This document shows positions 34,110-47,537 of a stretch of 64,000 nt of DNA, one piece after another. The DNA lies in assembly GCA_021904315.1 (NCBI GenBank), contig CM038907.1:30945223-31009222 (forward strand), written 5' to 3'. Position numbers and translations under genes: made by a program. Within the stretch, counting starts at the first letter, position 1, and each line of letters starts with the position of its first letter. Below the pieces are notes generated by a model. It saw nothing but the letters and a program-made list of their open reading frames with translations. It had not been told where the DNA came from and searched no databases. Origin of the DNA: Sphagnum magellanicum (Eukaryota > Streptophyta > Sphagnopsida > Sphagnales > Sphagnaceae).

Positions 34110-37100
34110 CCTTTCCATTACAAATGTGGGCTGAAATAAGAGAAAACCCTAATTAGGGTTTTTAGGGGAAAGAGGTGGGTACCCCCATTGGGAATCGTCT
34201 GCTCCGTTTTTAATTACGAATCCGTTACAAAATTGGGGTCAAAAAATTGCATTTGGAACCCATCTCTCCCCAAAAAAAATTATGTTTAAATTTTTTTTTA
34301 AATTCAAATTTTTTTTTTTCCAAAGCATGTGTCATTTCAAAATAAACCTATAGTACCCCAAAAGTTGGAAATTTTTGCACCCCAAGCTTTACCCTCCATT
34401 CCTAAACCCTAAATAGTAACCCCTTTTGATGCAACCAACATAAGAACCAAACCATAGAGCTAATCAAAATTATGAAAGACATTTCATTTCACACAAGTTC
34501 GAGTTCTTTAGATAAGCAAATTGAACTTTATTAAAAAAGTTGTCAAGTAGGCTAAACATTATAGATAACTAATTAGTTTCAATTACCTTAATGTTTTATT
34601 GGATTCAATATCGTACTTTTTAATCAAATTCGGCAACAAAATTGTCAAATAACTAATTAAATCTCAAATCTTAACTTGGTTATAGTTTTAAATCTTAACT
34701 TGGTTTTTTAATTCTAAAAATTTTCACAAATAATGATTAGAAAAATTTATGAACACATTATTTTTAAGTTTATGGGAGAATCTAATGTGTTTAAATTGTT
34801 TCACTCTTAAATTCTTGAATTTTAAGGTTTGCAATTCAAACCTAACAGTTGAAATCTTGCATATTCTTAATTTTATAAAACTTTTGACACAATTAATAAA
34901 TAATTTTTCATGAATTTGGCTCAAAATCTTTTTAATTTATGCTAAAATCATTCAAGTAATATGGTTAATAACTTTTTTTTTTGGTAATTATCAATTTTTT
35001 GGAAATTTTAACATTGTCGAAATTAGTGTCCGTTGTTTTAGAGAAATTTTGCCACTTGGTGAATAGCCAAAAGGCGTTGCCAAACTTACAAAGGATGTAT
35101 TGGGTTTAGGGTTTACAAAATTCACCATATTTTGAGAGAAAATTGTCAAAATTTGCCACATTTAAACATTCCTTTCATGGAGGTTGCTAATACAAAGCAA
35201 GATTTTGAAAAAAAATCTACAACCCACCTCGGACAATTGCAATCTAATGTTGACTAAAAGTTGGGGATCCTCACCAATGGACCTACTTAACAAATTTGGA
35301 AAAAAACAAAATTAAAAATTAAAAACTAGTCAAAACAATGAAATTTCAATTTACATAATGCCAATTTTTTTGAAAACCTAAAAGATAAGTTATGGTCATT
35401 AACACGTTCTTTCATTGTGGTCACAATTATATGTTTTGCCAATAATATAGCCTTGAACTTTGGTGGAAAATGGAATATTTTGAGGGCAAATGTCAAAATC
35501 TAACACAAGATTTTTGAATTCATAAAAATCACCACTTAAAACTTTCACCCATCGTCAAAAGCACAAATCCTTCACACATTTTATAACCATTTTGAGGTCT
35601 TTATAGGTAAATTGAAACATTGCAAATAACAATTAAAAAACATAAATGCAAATGCAAACAAAAATCAAAAAACGTAATCATCATTGTTATGTTTCAAAAT
35701 GGATGAAAATGATTAAAATCTTCATTTATATATCAAAATATTTTTTAAATACAACCCAAAAATCTCAGAAAATATTTATATTACATGCCCCCAAAGTGCA
35801 TTTTACTAACTTAATTAATTATTCAACACTCAAGTGTTGAATCCATTAATGTGATAGTTGTAAAACTATGTACCTTTATAATCCTAAATTTTAATTTGTT
35901 GTACAACTTTGCACATATATAATCTACAATCTTTGGGAATATATGTGATATATTTATGGAATTGGACCTAATTTTAAAACTAAGCTTGAAGGTTTTACAA
36001 TTTGAAAAAATGTGCCAAAATAAAAACTAGAAGGATCAAAAGTTTGAAGAATTGTGATCAAACTTTCATGCAAAGAACTTAGCAAAGTTTTCAAACCAAG
36101 ATTGGAGGTTTTTTTTAAATGAAGAATTGGCCAACATTAATCAAACTAATGTTGGTTGGTTTTTTTTTTTTCCAAAACAAAAGGGGTAGGTCTTTTTTGA
36201 CAAAAAATTGGGTCCCACATGATATCAAACACATGAATTTTGAAATTTTTTTGAAGCCCTACTTTTGTCAATTTGCTAACTTTAGCAATATTTGAATTAT
36301 CAATTTATTTGGTTTTTCTTATTATACCCAAATATTATGCATAAAGGTTGGGTTTGAAATACCTAACTTCATAACTATGTAATATAATGTCAATGTAGGT
36401 ATTTATAAATAAATAAAATGCATCCAATAAAATATATATGGATTCCTTCGACATATTTCATAATTGTTAATTCATGCTTATGACATTTACATTAAAAGGG
36501 GAGTTCAAAGTGGAAATAAAATTGAAAAACTATAGCCGTGCAAAAATGATATTTCAAATGATTTCAGGTTTAAATATTCAAAAACATACTTGGACAAAAT
36601 GTGGAAATGTACAAGTCAAGTTTTGGATTGATTTGGTTTTCATCATAAACCCATTACATAGAATAACACGTTTCATTAAACAAAATCAACTACCATCCAT
36701 CAATACAACGTGTAAGATGAATGTTGAGTGGATAGGAAGCATTTTTTCATCTCATTTATATCCCTAATTCATTAAGGTGGTTAATTACATATTAACAATC
36801 TACCTACTTACCTACCTTGCAAAATATAAACTAGTTTAATTAATAACACCCTAGGGAAGAAATGAAACATCTTATTAGAAGCAACATGAAGAAAGCTTAG
36901 GTATGTTAAATGGATCATACCAAGCTTTTTAAATGTGAAATATTCATCGCCTTACCAATATCAATACCAAGGTTTCACCTATATGTCAATACAACATTGT
37001 TGGAAACCTACTTCTGGCAACTAATTACTAATGGGCTTTCAATGGATGGTGTATTGGTGGGTGTTGGGTCACATTATCCCATTTTTCCTAGGAATACAAG

Positions 37101-40100
37101 AAGCCCAAGAAGACAAGCAACATTTTGTAAATAATGCCAAAAATTTTGTTTCAAAGTTTCATTGATATTTTCACCATCAATTTGCATTGACGAATATTAA
37201 TGGGCCCCTATGTCATTGACCCAATTATTTTAAATTATCTTATCAGGTCCAAATATTATTTTGATTGAATTAGGATTAACTTCAAATTTCTTATGGAACC
37301 TTGGTAAATTCATTGTATTTTTTAAATTAATTTTAAAATGAAAATCACTTAAAATTCAATATATTTAGTTAAGTTGGTTGAAAAATTACAAAACCACATA
37401 CTTGCACATCACCTTGTTGAAGACTATTTAATGGCATGAAAAATGGAACATGGGGTTATAATGTGTGTAAGAGGGATTTAATAGTTCAATAAAAAAAAGG
37501 AATAGTGAAAAGGGATGCATTTGTATGAAATTCACAAAGAACAAGAACAAGATGTTGGTTTTCTTAGAATTTGTGGTGGAATTGCCTTCCTTTGAAGCTT
37601 GGTTTTCCATTGTTGTTACAAATATAGTAACAACAAGATAAAATGTTCAAGAAGATGTGATCCTATAAGTTTTTCCCCCATTCAAACTTGGTAGCATGTA
37701 TTACTTTATGTGTGTTTTTGGGAATCATAGCTAGTAAGTGTAAAATTACATCTATCAACCTTAGATGTAATGGTATCAATCACATTTGAAAAAGAATGTA
37801 TTCCAATGATCGGGAACCCCTTCATGGTATCATTTGAATATGTTGGGTGGAATCATAATATATTAAACATAGATTAGGAGGTTCCAAATTGTTGTACTTC
37901 CTTGCAATTAGGTGGTGCCAAACTATGGAAGTTCATTAAATGCCATAGTGAAACATAATGACCATGGATTCACTTCAATGAACTTTGAGTATTTCATCTT
38001 GTTTTCAAGTTAATATTAGATTAACAAATGTCTTCTTTTGTAGAGGATGTAATAATGCCAAAGAATTGGAAGATATGAAAAAACTAAGAGGGTGAATGCA
38101 TGAATTCACAGAAAAAAATCCATTTTTAAAATTTTAAATGGGAGATAATGTTGATCATGTAGGTATACAAATGTCAACTCCAATTGAGAGAATAGCCTTG
38201 CATTTGGTCCATGCATTAATGATGTGGTTAAATCATGAATTGATCACCTAAAAACAAATAGTTGTTAAAAGGGATTGCAATTGTTTTTGAAAGGTGACAA
38301 TGATAACACCACTATTTTTTAGTGATGAATTCCTACAATCTAGCAATGTTTTTGAAAAAAATAGATTTTTTTTTTAATTCCCAAATTTCTAGGGAAAAAT
38401 TTCGAAAAACAACGATGTTTTTATACATTGTTGAAATAAGTTGTAACCAAGACACAAAGGGTTTTTAATAAATGTTTATTTACATAGTTGGTCTATAGCA
38501 AAATGTGGCTAAGTCTCCTTTTGGATGATCACTAACATTGTGGCAACATCACAAAATTGAAAAAAAAAAACCATTGAATGTTGAAAGAATACAACCCAAT
38601 ATGTCTTCATTAAAATTTGGAGGCAAGTAAATGCATGGACTTGCTAGCAAAATTAATTCATTTGCTGGCCAATTAAACTTGGTAGCAAGTAATTTAAGTT
38701 TCAAGTAGGGTTATGAATGGCTAGCCCCAAATTATCTTTGAAGCAAAAGACTTGAACATCCATTTGCATGTGACAAATAAACATTTCATGGGTGGGCTCT
38801 ATTATCAAATTCAATGAATTGATGAAGGTTTAAGAACAATTGGCAAGATTGATTCAAAGAATAAATGCCAAAATTTCAATGTGAATCAACTTGGAATTTC
38901 AAAGTTCCATATGGCAAACTACGACATTCACAAGAGGATGTATTAACTAGCTAGTAAACAATTAGTTTGATCAATGTTGAAAATTATGGATTTCCATTTA
39001 AATGATGTATTTGAAATTAATGCATTACTTAAAATGTGTTAGCAATCTAATATTAATATCACCTACTTATTATGTCTCTTTTGAAGGTGAATCAAATATT
39101 GAATCCTTTTAGCAAGTTTGATTTTTTTTTTAGTCATTATTGTGAAGTTATGGCAATTGTTGACTTGGACAAAATAAAAATTCATGATTCATTTATAATG
39201 TATAATATTGGTTTTTTTGGGCTCAATAATGATTGCTTGAACTTTCAAACTTTTGAATTTAATTTTATGTAATTCCATAAATTCTTAGCATTTAAAAAAA
39301 AAACCCTTTTCATTATCCATTTATTAAAATTTTAATGTGAATATTTTAAGAACAAGTACATGTTTTCAATTTTATTTATCCACCAAGTTTGAATTTTTAC
39401 ACTACAAATTTTCAATTGATGCTCATGGCTTGCTTCTAAAAGATTTACATTTCATATGATTCTTGCCATATTTTGTTTTCTCGTTTCCAAAAATTTGCTT
39501 GATATCATTTGCGACCAATCAAAAGGGAAAAAAAAACCTTATTTTATTGGTTGTCATGAAACAAATAAAAATGTTTCATGATATTTCAATGTGCATTTCC
39601 AAGACCAATATCATTATTGTAATGTGCTTTCAAAAATTAATTTTAAAATTATTTCCATGATCAAGTTTAAGAGAAAAACTCAAAATCTACTTTGATTACA
39701 TTTCAATTCAATTACATTATGGGTTGTACTTTGCATATGGAGGTTGAAACCAATGTTGTGTGGTTCTTCCTTGTTAAAAGAACCTCTAACCTTGGTTTTG
39801 ACACTTGTTTATTCAAAGGTTATTTGGGAGTGGGACCTAATTTTTCCAATTTTGAAAACCTTTTGGCATTTTCTTCAAATTCAAGAACATGGTTCAATTT
39901 CACATATGCAATACAAATTTTTTAATGCTAAAGATTGTATAACTACAAATTTTTACAACAAATTAAAATATGGTCAAAATTCAACAACTAATTTCAAATT
40001 AATACTGAATTGTGAAGTTCAACCTACTTGTCAACTTTTTTAAAAATTCAACTTACATATGTAAAAACTTGGCTTTATTTACAATATTATTCTTTCATGG

Positions 40101-41299
40101 TTTTGGTTTCAATTCTAGATTTAACAAAAGCTAAATTCCACATTTAGTTATTGTGTTAATTCCAATTAAAAAGGTGCCAACTTGGGTCTAAGTCACAAGA
40201 ACTTAAACTTGAACCCCCCAAATTTAACATTCCAAATTAGATACTCTCACAACATGTTAACTTTGGGGGGTTAACATATGATAATCAATAGCATTATTGA
40301 TATCATTATTAATATTAGCAATAAATTTATATACCAAACCAACATTGGTTGAAATATGTTTTGGCTTTTTCCTTTTGACAAATGTTGGAGCTTTTATGCA
40401 TTTTACACACATAATTTGTGTTTGTGATTGCAACAAAAAAAAAATTTGTATTGATATTGTATTGTGGCAAATTTTTGTGTTGCTACGATATGTTTGTGTT
40501 TGCATCAACATTATTTATAACATTTTGTTTCAAAATATTTTTAGGCTTTCACGATTTCACATTTTGACATTTTGTTAAGTTTTCAACCTCTATGTTTCTA
40601 TTTCATGTGACGATTCTCTACAACGTTGATTGTGAAAAATTCCATGGGGAAACAAAATAATTTTCCATCATTAAAGTGACAATCAAATCTATGTAGCAAC
40701 CCACCATTGGTGTGGACAAAACACAAATTACACAAGCCCAATGAACAAGGATAATGATGTTGAATAGGAAGCAACATGTAACGTCCAATTTGCTAAACTA
40801 CCAAAAAACTAAAGGTTTTAGCGACCCCATAACCACATTCCACCTACTTCATCAATTTTCATCCTTAATGGTCCTATTGTTGTTGTCCAAATCCAAATTC
40901 CTTACAACATGAGTTACATCATGTGCCACCCCATAGGTCAAACATCCAATACCAACAACATGACTTGATCTAAGAAATGTTTTATTTCTTATAATCCTTC
41001 CCACAACATCACAAGCATGAAAGAACACATTGTTGATGAACATGGTGTTCTTTTAGTTCAATACAAAACACAAAAGAAAGCAATCGATGAAATCCTTAAA
41101 AATGGTTGATAAAAAGATTTAAAAAAAACAAGATTATGACTCCTACCACCATTAACGAGTTATTCTCTAACTAAATTCTTTGCACACTTAATGATCTTGG
41201 TTAACAAAGGTTCATTATAGATTTTGTCCTATTGATTACTAAAGGTTACCTACCATTATCCCTAGTTGAAAACCCTTGTTTGTGACATCTTATGATGCG
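34110..41299. other. AT-rich gene-poor region
   Basis: Very AT-rich. Small frames (for example 36474-36767, 36910-37134, 39692-40043) show no recognisable domain and have drifting composition. One copy of the poly(A)-ended repeat lies at 38.5 kb. I see no gene. Confidence 0.5.
38460..38571 (+). repeat. Poly(A)-ended dispersed repeat, copy 6
   Basis: ATGTGGCTAAG, GGATGATCACTAAC, GGCAACATCACAAAATTG and a 12-A tail occur in the family order. Confidence 0.5.
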
Positions 41300-42040
41300 G
41301 TAATATGATCAAATCAAATTTCCATCATGCAAGCAAGTTCTTTAGGAGCATATCCCAACTATTTTGGCCAAGGTGATGGAACAATATGTGTTCCCATACA
41401 TTACACAATGTGTAATAGCCAAATTACTAGTTTTGACCTTTGGATGTCCATAGTTGGATTTGATAAATTTGCATTAACTATCGATTTTATTAATGATGAG
41501 CAAGTGTTTTACTCACTACTATAGGGTTGTTTGAAGTTTTTGACACCTCTCAAATAACATTAATTGGGTAGGTGAAATTTTTATTGGTTGAATGTGATCT
41601 CATAAATAAGATCATAGCATGTGTGAAGGATGAGGCCACAAACTTGAACACCTTTACTTATGCGTTCACAAGTGTTGTATCTTATGCACAATGCAATTTT
41701 TTACACCTTTTAATGGCACATGTTTTGAGCATGTAATGTCTAAAACATGTTAATATAATACCAGTAATGACACTATAATTGAATATAGGATGAAGGAAAT
41801 AAATGTGGCACAAGTTCAAAATCCCTTGTAAAAAATAACAATTTGAACAAAAAAGTTGGGGAAGGAGGCAAGAATTGAAACTCACATGTACAAAAGTTAA
41901 CTTGAAGCCACAAAGTTGAAGATGCTTATAAATTTTTAGTTTGCTTCGAATCTTATTTTGTTTTAAAAGACCTTGGAACACAACATCAAAATGTGTTTTT
42001 CATGACTAAAACATTTTATGATTATGCTCTAATTTAATCA
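41300..42040 (+). pseudogene. Decayed hAT-type transposase, central part
   Basis: Frames between 41327 and 42040 read as pieces of a plant hAT-like transposase with DUF659-like features: ITSFDLWMS then FALTIDFINDEQV (41420-41510), IIACVKDEATNLNTFTYAFTS (41613-41675, shortened here to its core KDEATNL), a shifted frame reading CFEHVMSKTC (about 41723-41752), then TKKLGKEARIETHM and FASNLILF. Several stops and at least two frame changes interrupt it, so it is non-functional. The order of pieces matches intact plant relatives (recalled, not searched). Confidence 0.6.
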
Positions 42041-42159
42041 TGTTTTTAATCACATACCTTTAGTCATTTTTGTGACTACATTACACTTGCATTATGATTA
42101 CATGACTACACTTCAATTGCAATTACATGATTATAATTATTTTGCAACCACATGAATAA

Positions 42160-42450
42160 CCTACCTCTATTAATAGTTTATTTAAATACTAGCTACTAGT
42201 TAATTATTAGCTACCTACATACCTATTAAATAGTAAGTAGGTACCCAATACTCATTATTTACACAACTATTACATCAGTAGGTTTATTTACAAGGTAATA
42301 GGTACCTACCTTAGATATATATTAGTTATTACCTACCAAGGTATTTACAAGGCAAGTATTTTTTATTATTACCTAAGTAGATACTAGGTAGTAGGTACCT
42401 ACCCTAGGTATGTACTAGTTACTACCTATTATATAAGTACATATTTTAAC
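42160..42450. repeat. CTAGGTA/TACC-rich degenerate repeat
   Basis: Words such as GGTACCTACC, TACTAGGTAG and ACTAGTTACTACC recur irregularly on both strands; many are self-complementary. Confidence 0.5.
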
Positions 42451-42594
42451 TAGGTAAATAGGTTAAATTATTTCATTAAGTTAGAAAAAATGTTATGATA
42501 ATACAATGACAATTTTTTATCATGTAAAAAAATGTGGTATAATAATTAAAGTGCGGGGGGGTTTTCCTTTAATGTGGAGGTGAAAATTTCAAAA

Positions 42595-42820
42595 ATTCAC
42601 ACTTGCAACCTAATCCTAGGTTAATTAACATAGGTTAAGTTTTTAGCTTAGGTTAAAATGCTAACTTAACTTAAGTATTTAGCCTAACCTAAGTTGTTAG
42701 TTAGGCTAACTTACATTCCTGGATGGGCTAAGGCCTACATTCTTAGGATATGAATTAGGTTTTTAGCTTAGGATATCCAAAACTTTGATAGGTGTAACCT
42801 AACTTAAGTTAGTAGGCTAA
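42595..42820. repeat. TTAGCCTAACCTAAGT-type degenerate repeat
   Basis: AGGTTAA, TTAGCTTAGG, TTAGCCTAACCTAAGTT and TTAGTTAGGCTAAC recur in both orientations. Non-coding. Confidence 0.5.
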
Positions 42821-43217
42821 AAGAATATATTTTTGATATCCTTCATGATTATAGTTGTAAAAGACATTGCCTTTCATGAATATAATTATAAAAGACATGT
42901 CGTATATGATGTATCATATTGATTACATAGTCATGTAATCATGGATGCCTTAAATGACTACTAATTTAATTATGGATGTAATTTGGGATTAGAGATTTTG
43001 GCATGTGTATTTTGCAACCATAAACTTTTACTAGAATTGACAAACCTTTAAGCTATACACTCAAATGCCATTAGGATCAACTTGGGCATTTGCGAAAACA
43101 ATGATAAAAACCTCGGGCCTTATTGTGCAACAATGCATGTTGAACCAAATTAAGCGGTATTAGTTGCTCTCATATGTTTTATTTGTTGTTTTTTCAATCA
43201 CTAATAAACAATGTAAA

Positions 43218-43955
43218 AATGTCGCAACCCTAACATTGAGTTTGTAATAAAGTGTGAAGTGCAATGGCCCATGAGGCCAAAAGTGTGTTTAGGTGTGAAA
43301 CACACTCTCACAAATGGTGGAGAATGCAAGGGATGAAGCCTAATGACTTCCAAGTGCAATCCCACTTTGGGAGTTGCACTCGTGCAGGAGTTGCAAATGT
43401 TCAGAGCCTTGGTTGGAAATGCAAACAAACATCAAATTGGGCCCCCATGATACCATTAGAAAGGTCTTGAAACGTAGATGCTTAAAGTGCCATCGCTTTG
43501 ATCATTTAGACCTGATTTGCATGAGTTATGATAATAAAAAAAAAGGCAAGAATCAAATTGAGAATTTGACTCCCGACCACAAATCCCTTGAAAGCAGGGG
43601 TCAAATGAGGTTCAATTGGAGCATGCTATACGCCATTGACAAGATATTTTCAAGGGCTCTAAGATATTGTCCTTGAACTTTAAAAAAAAACTTTATTTAA
43701 GAAAAATATGAGCGTCCAAAGTTTTGGGACAACAAGAGTCCCAATTTTGGGACTCCCATTTAAGAGTCCCAAGGAAAAATGACATTTGGATGTAGTCCTC
43801 ACGGAGAGGCACAAAGTATATTATAGGGAGGGGAATGGTGTTTCCTCCTAAGGGTTGCGGGCTATGTGAAGCTTGTGCTTGAGGTTGTCCTTATTAAATT
43901 CACTACATCACTTCCATTCAACTTACGTTAATCGTTTTATTTTTTTGGTTGTGCA
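43218..43955 (+). mobile_element. Possible LTR fragment between the two hAT blocks
   Basis: The stretch begins TGTCGCAACCC and ends TTGTGCA. It is followed by GGTTGATATCATATTGAAC, a weak match to a tRNA-Met primer-binding site. It contains the inverted repeat GGGACTCCCATTTAAGAGTCCC-like near 43735-43770. No second LTR or internal coding region was found and target duplications are unclear, so this is tentative. Confidence 0.25.
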
Positions 43956-44394
43956 GGTTGATATCATATTGAACTCTCGCTTGTGAGTTCATCCTAGTCC
44001 CATCCTAAAGCTCCAACACACCCTCCTACCCCCAAAATGCTACAAATTAGGGAATGTGCCCCAACTTTATTATTCTTTCTCTATTTCACTCTAGGACCCA
44101 CCTTTGGGTTCCTTGAGGAATTTGGGGGCACATCATAAAAAATATCAAATTCAAGTAGTTAACTCCACCTTTGACATGTGGAAAGCTTGAGCCTAAGTTG
44201 GAGATTTTGTATTTAAGAATTGTCCTCAAAGTCATCATAATGTTGAACCACTTTCCAAAATTTGTTATGTGTTTCAATGTTATTGCCACACACAACATGT
44301 GTGTTCTCCAACTTGATCTTAATTTTAAAAGGTTTCAATGTGTCATGGAACATGTCGGCAATGAGTGAACAACAACAATTGTGGAAAAATATGA

Positions 44395-44935
44395 CCAATA
44401 GATGTTCATGCCTCTTTTAATGAAAGCCTTAAAGGATTTGGACCCCAAATGTGTAAAGAAAATTTTGCCTTTGACACTCGACCTTGATGATTCCTTGTGA
44501 AGAATTGTAACTTCTATTGAGGAAGTTAATCTATCCTTGGTGAAACCAAATTTATCCTTGTATCATCAAATATTTAGGAATGATGTAAAACCACCATTAG
44601 TGTGGTGGAAATATCATGCAAAAAATAACCTACTATTATTTTTTTTGTTCATTAGTTTTTGGTATTCCAAGGTTCCATATGAAACAAAACACATTTTTAA
44701 TATTGTCATAATATTGACCAATTTGTAATGATGTTGATTGGGAGTGCATAACTTGGACAAGCTTGTTATGATTTTGAAAAACTAGCTAAGTGATGCAAGA
44801 TTAGGTTGCCTTCTTATTGTTGGAGGGATGGAAAAGTTCTTCACATCTAAAAAGGAACTACTTGATAAATATGAGGAGTTGGAAGAGGTTGGATACTTTG
44901 AAGACTATTACCTTATGATTATAGAATGAGTGGAA
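44395..44935 (+). pseudogene. Decayed hAT-type transposase, C-terminal dimerisation part
   Basis: Continues the transposase order after a gap of about 2.3 kb. Readable pieces are ALKDLDPKCVKK, then PPLVWWKYHAKNN (about 44590-44630; the WW-K motif of hAT dimerisation domains), KHIFNIVIILTNL (44688-44727) and, after frame damage, LGVHNLDKLVMILKN (about 44740-44785). Stops and frameshifts show it is dead. It is probably the same element as the block at 41.3-42.0 kb, split by later insertions. Confidence 0.6.
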
Positions 44936-47537
44936 TTTTAATGTTGAGTTTTGAATCTATAATTAATTTTTGGCATTGCAATGATTGATTTAAAAATTGC
45001 TTATGTAAATGTGGGTGTTACATTTTGTAATAAAACAAAACAATTCCTAGTTTACCATGACACACCACATTTCTATGGGTACTATTTAATGTCGGTGATG
45101 TATTTATAATGGAGCAAAAATATTCCCAATTTATATTTTTTGGGGGGGCAATCTACCATGTCATAGTACATTTCTATTGAACTTTATTGGTTGTTATGTG
45201 TAAGTGATGCATTATGTAATAGAGTAGAATTGATATAGTTTTCAACATTTTTTTTGACAATTTGACATGACAATGGCTTGTTATCATGATTTAAATGTTG
45301 GTGATGGATTTTATAGTAGAGCAAAGTTGCTCCTAGTTTAAGGCATTTTGTTTTACCACGACATTTGGCATTTGAATGGCTACGCTTTTGATTGCATTTG
45401 AATTTGTGATACATTTTGCAATAGAGTAAAGTTGTGTTCCTAATATATGACATCTTTAATGATTAAATCCATGATATAGTATGAAAGATGAAAGCCTTAA
45501 AACCAAACCAAAATTTTGGTATAAATTGAAGATTTGTTGGTTCTTGCATTAATACCAAAGTCCATTATGATAATTAATTATTATTAAATTATTAAAGCAT
45601 ATATTATTGATATCATTGCACACCCATTTCATAAACCCAAGTTTATTTATACTAGGTAAATATGAAAATTGTAAAAATCTTCCAATATCATTCTAAGGCT
45701 ATTGTGAAAAAAAAAAAACCTTTAATACAAAGACCATGCCAATATGTCAAAATGTCAATACCAAATCGACATTGGTTGAAAACAAGATTTCAAAATGATG
45801 CAATCTTCATGCCAAGGGTATTATTTGTAATTAAAAAATAATGAGGTTTTCACCATGATACAAATGTGAGTGTTAGTTAACCTAATGGCAACCCTCACCC
45901 CATGAAAAATAAATCTCCTTCGAGAACCTTAATTGAAAGGTGGGCTACCAATGAGCCCATCTTCATTATTTTCCCCCTTCTTTTTCAATCTACATTGAAT
46001 CATCTTTTCCTTTTTCAAATTTAACCAACATTTCAAAAAATTCCTTTTTTTTCCCCAAACTTGTATAACTTTATTCTTCTTCCAATTTGAATATATTATT
46101 CTTTTTTTGGTTTTGTCATGTCTCTTTTATTACATATTTTTGTTTCACCTTAACATAGAAAAAAATAATTTAGGACAATGAATGTGGTATTGCAAGAAAA
46201 TGTTGATTTACAAGTTCAAATGTATAGAAAATGTTTAAATAATGACACGCATGATCAAAACAATATTAATATGACATGTTCATATCCAAAAAATTAGTAT
46301 GTATCGTTTAATGAAACTTCAATGTGTTTTCTTAAATGATGAAAATTTACATATCAAGAAAATGTAAATGACAATGAAAATTGTTTATTGAATATTTCAT
46401 ATCATATCCAAAACAATAAAGCCCACACCATTTCATTATAAAAATACTAAAGAAATATCCACATCTTGTAATAAGTTGTCCCACCTTTTTGTTATGTCCA
46501 ATTTAGTTTAAATCTTGTAATGGACCTCCATAAATCTTAAATGAAATTGCCATTGGCAATACACATCATAACAAAACCCTAGTTTAAAGTTTTACAAGTG
46601 ACAAGTCATAATTGATGGTGTTTTTGCCATGAGCTTCATGGTTCATGTTCCATACTAGACCATGTGATGGTTCAATGTCCACATTTGTGTCATGAGCAAT
46701 TCATTGTTTAAGGAACAAGCCATGTGATATGAAGTGGGATTGTATAGATTGCTAAGTGGTATGACGCACTCCATCATGGTTTATTGTTAATGATGTCAAG
46801 TGTTTGCTACATAATATTAGTTCTTGTAGGTATTTGTTGTCAGAAGTGGGAATCCAATTTAGTGTGAATGAGGTTTCAAAAACTTCAAAGCTTTACACCA
46901 AGGAGTGTATTTAGAGTCACATCTTTGGTGTTTCAAAGTGAAACTAACTTGGAATTGTAGGAATCCAAGCTCAATGCACAAACACACAATGAAAACATAA
47001 AGTTTGACATAAATGACATGTCACATTCATGACATGTCTTTGAAATCTCATCTTGGAGTTTGGGTCTATGAGCGCATGAAAATGATGTTGAAAGGAAAGA
47101 TTGTCCCAAAGAGAACATGATCGAATCCCATAGTACTATCATGACCACTTTGGAAGTGGCTAAACATCTTCCCTTCACCCCCTCTCCCAAAATTCTCGAG
47201 ATTCTCTAGGTTCCCCCAGAAAAAGAAAGAGCTATTCTCTAATTTCTATAGATGAGAAAAGAAGGAATGCTTTTGGATCAAGGAAGTTTAGTGAAGGAGA
47301 TGCACACCAAGTAGCACCATCTAATCAAACATTTTCTTCTTCTCTTGGATTACCAGCTACCTGCACACTCCTCTTGAATCTTCATTATATATAACTCTTC
47401 AGATTCATAGGTCTTCAAAATGTAAACCAAGTTCAAAGATTGGTGCCAAACACCCTAAAATCCTGGAAAGGTGGGTCTGATTAAGGCCTCCAAACCTTAA
47501 TTAGAGCTGCTAATTTGATGCACAAAAGTGTGCTTTT
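44936..47537. other. Intergenic region and 3' flank of the ACOS5-like gene
   Basis: AT-rich to about 46.8 kb with no supportable frame. The last 300 bases before the stop at 47538 are less AT-rich and probably include the 3'UTR. Confidence 0.4.

Larger units (their letters stand above)
42041..44394. other. DNA separating the two hAT transposase blocks
   Basis: Holds a CTAGGTA/TACC-rich degenerate stretch (42160-42450), a TTAGCCTAACCT-type degenerate repeat (42595-42820), AT-rich filler, and the possible LTR (43218-43955). No protein-coding gene is supported. It looks like one or more insertions into the old hAT element. Confidence 0.4.
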
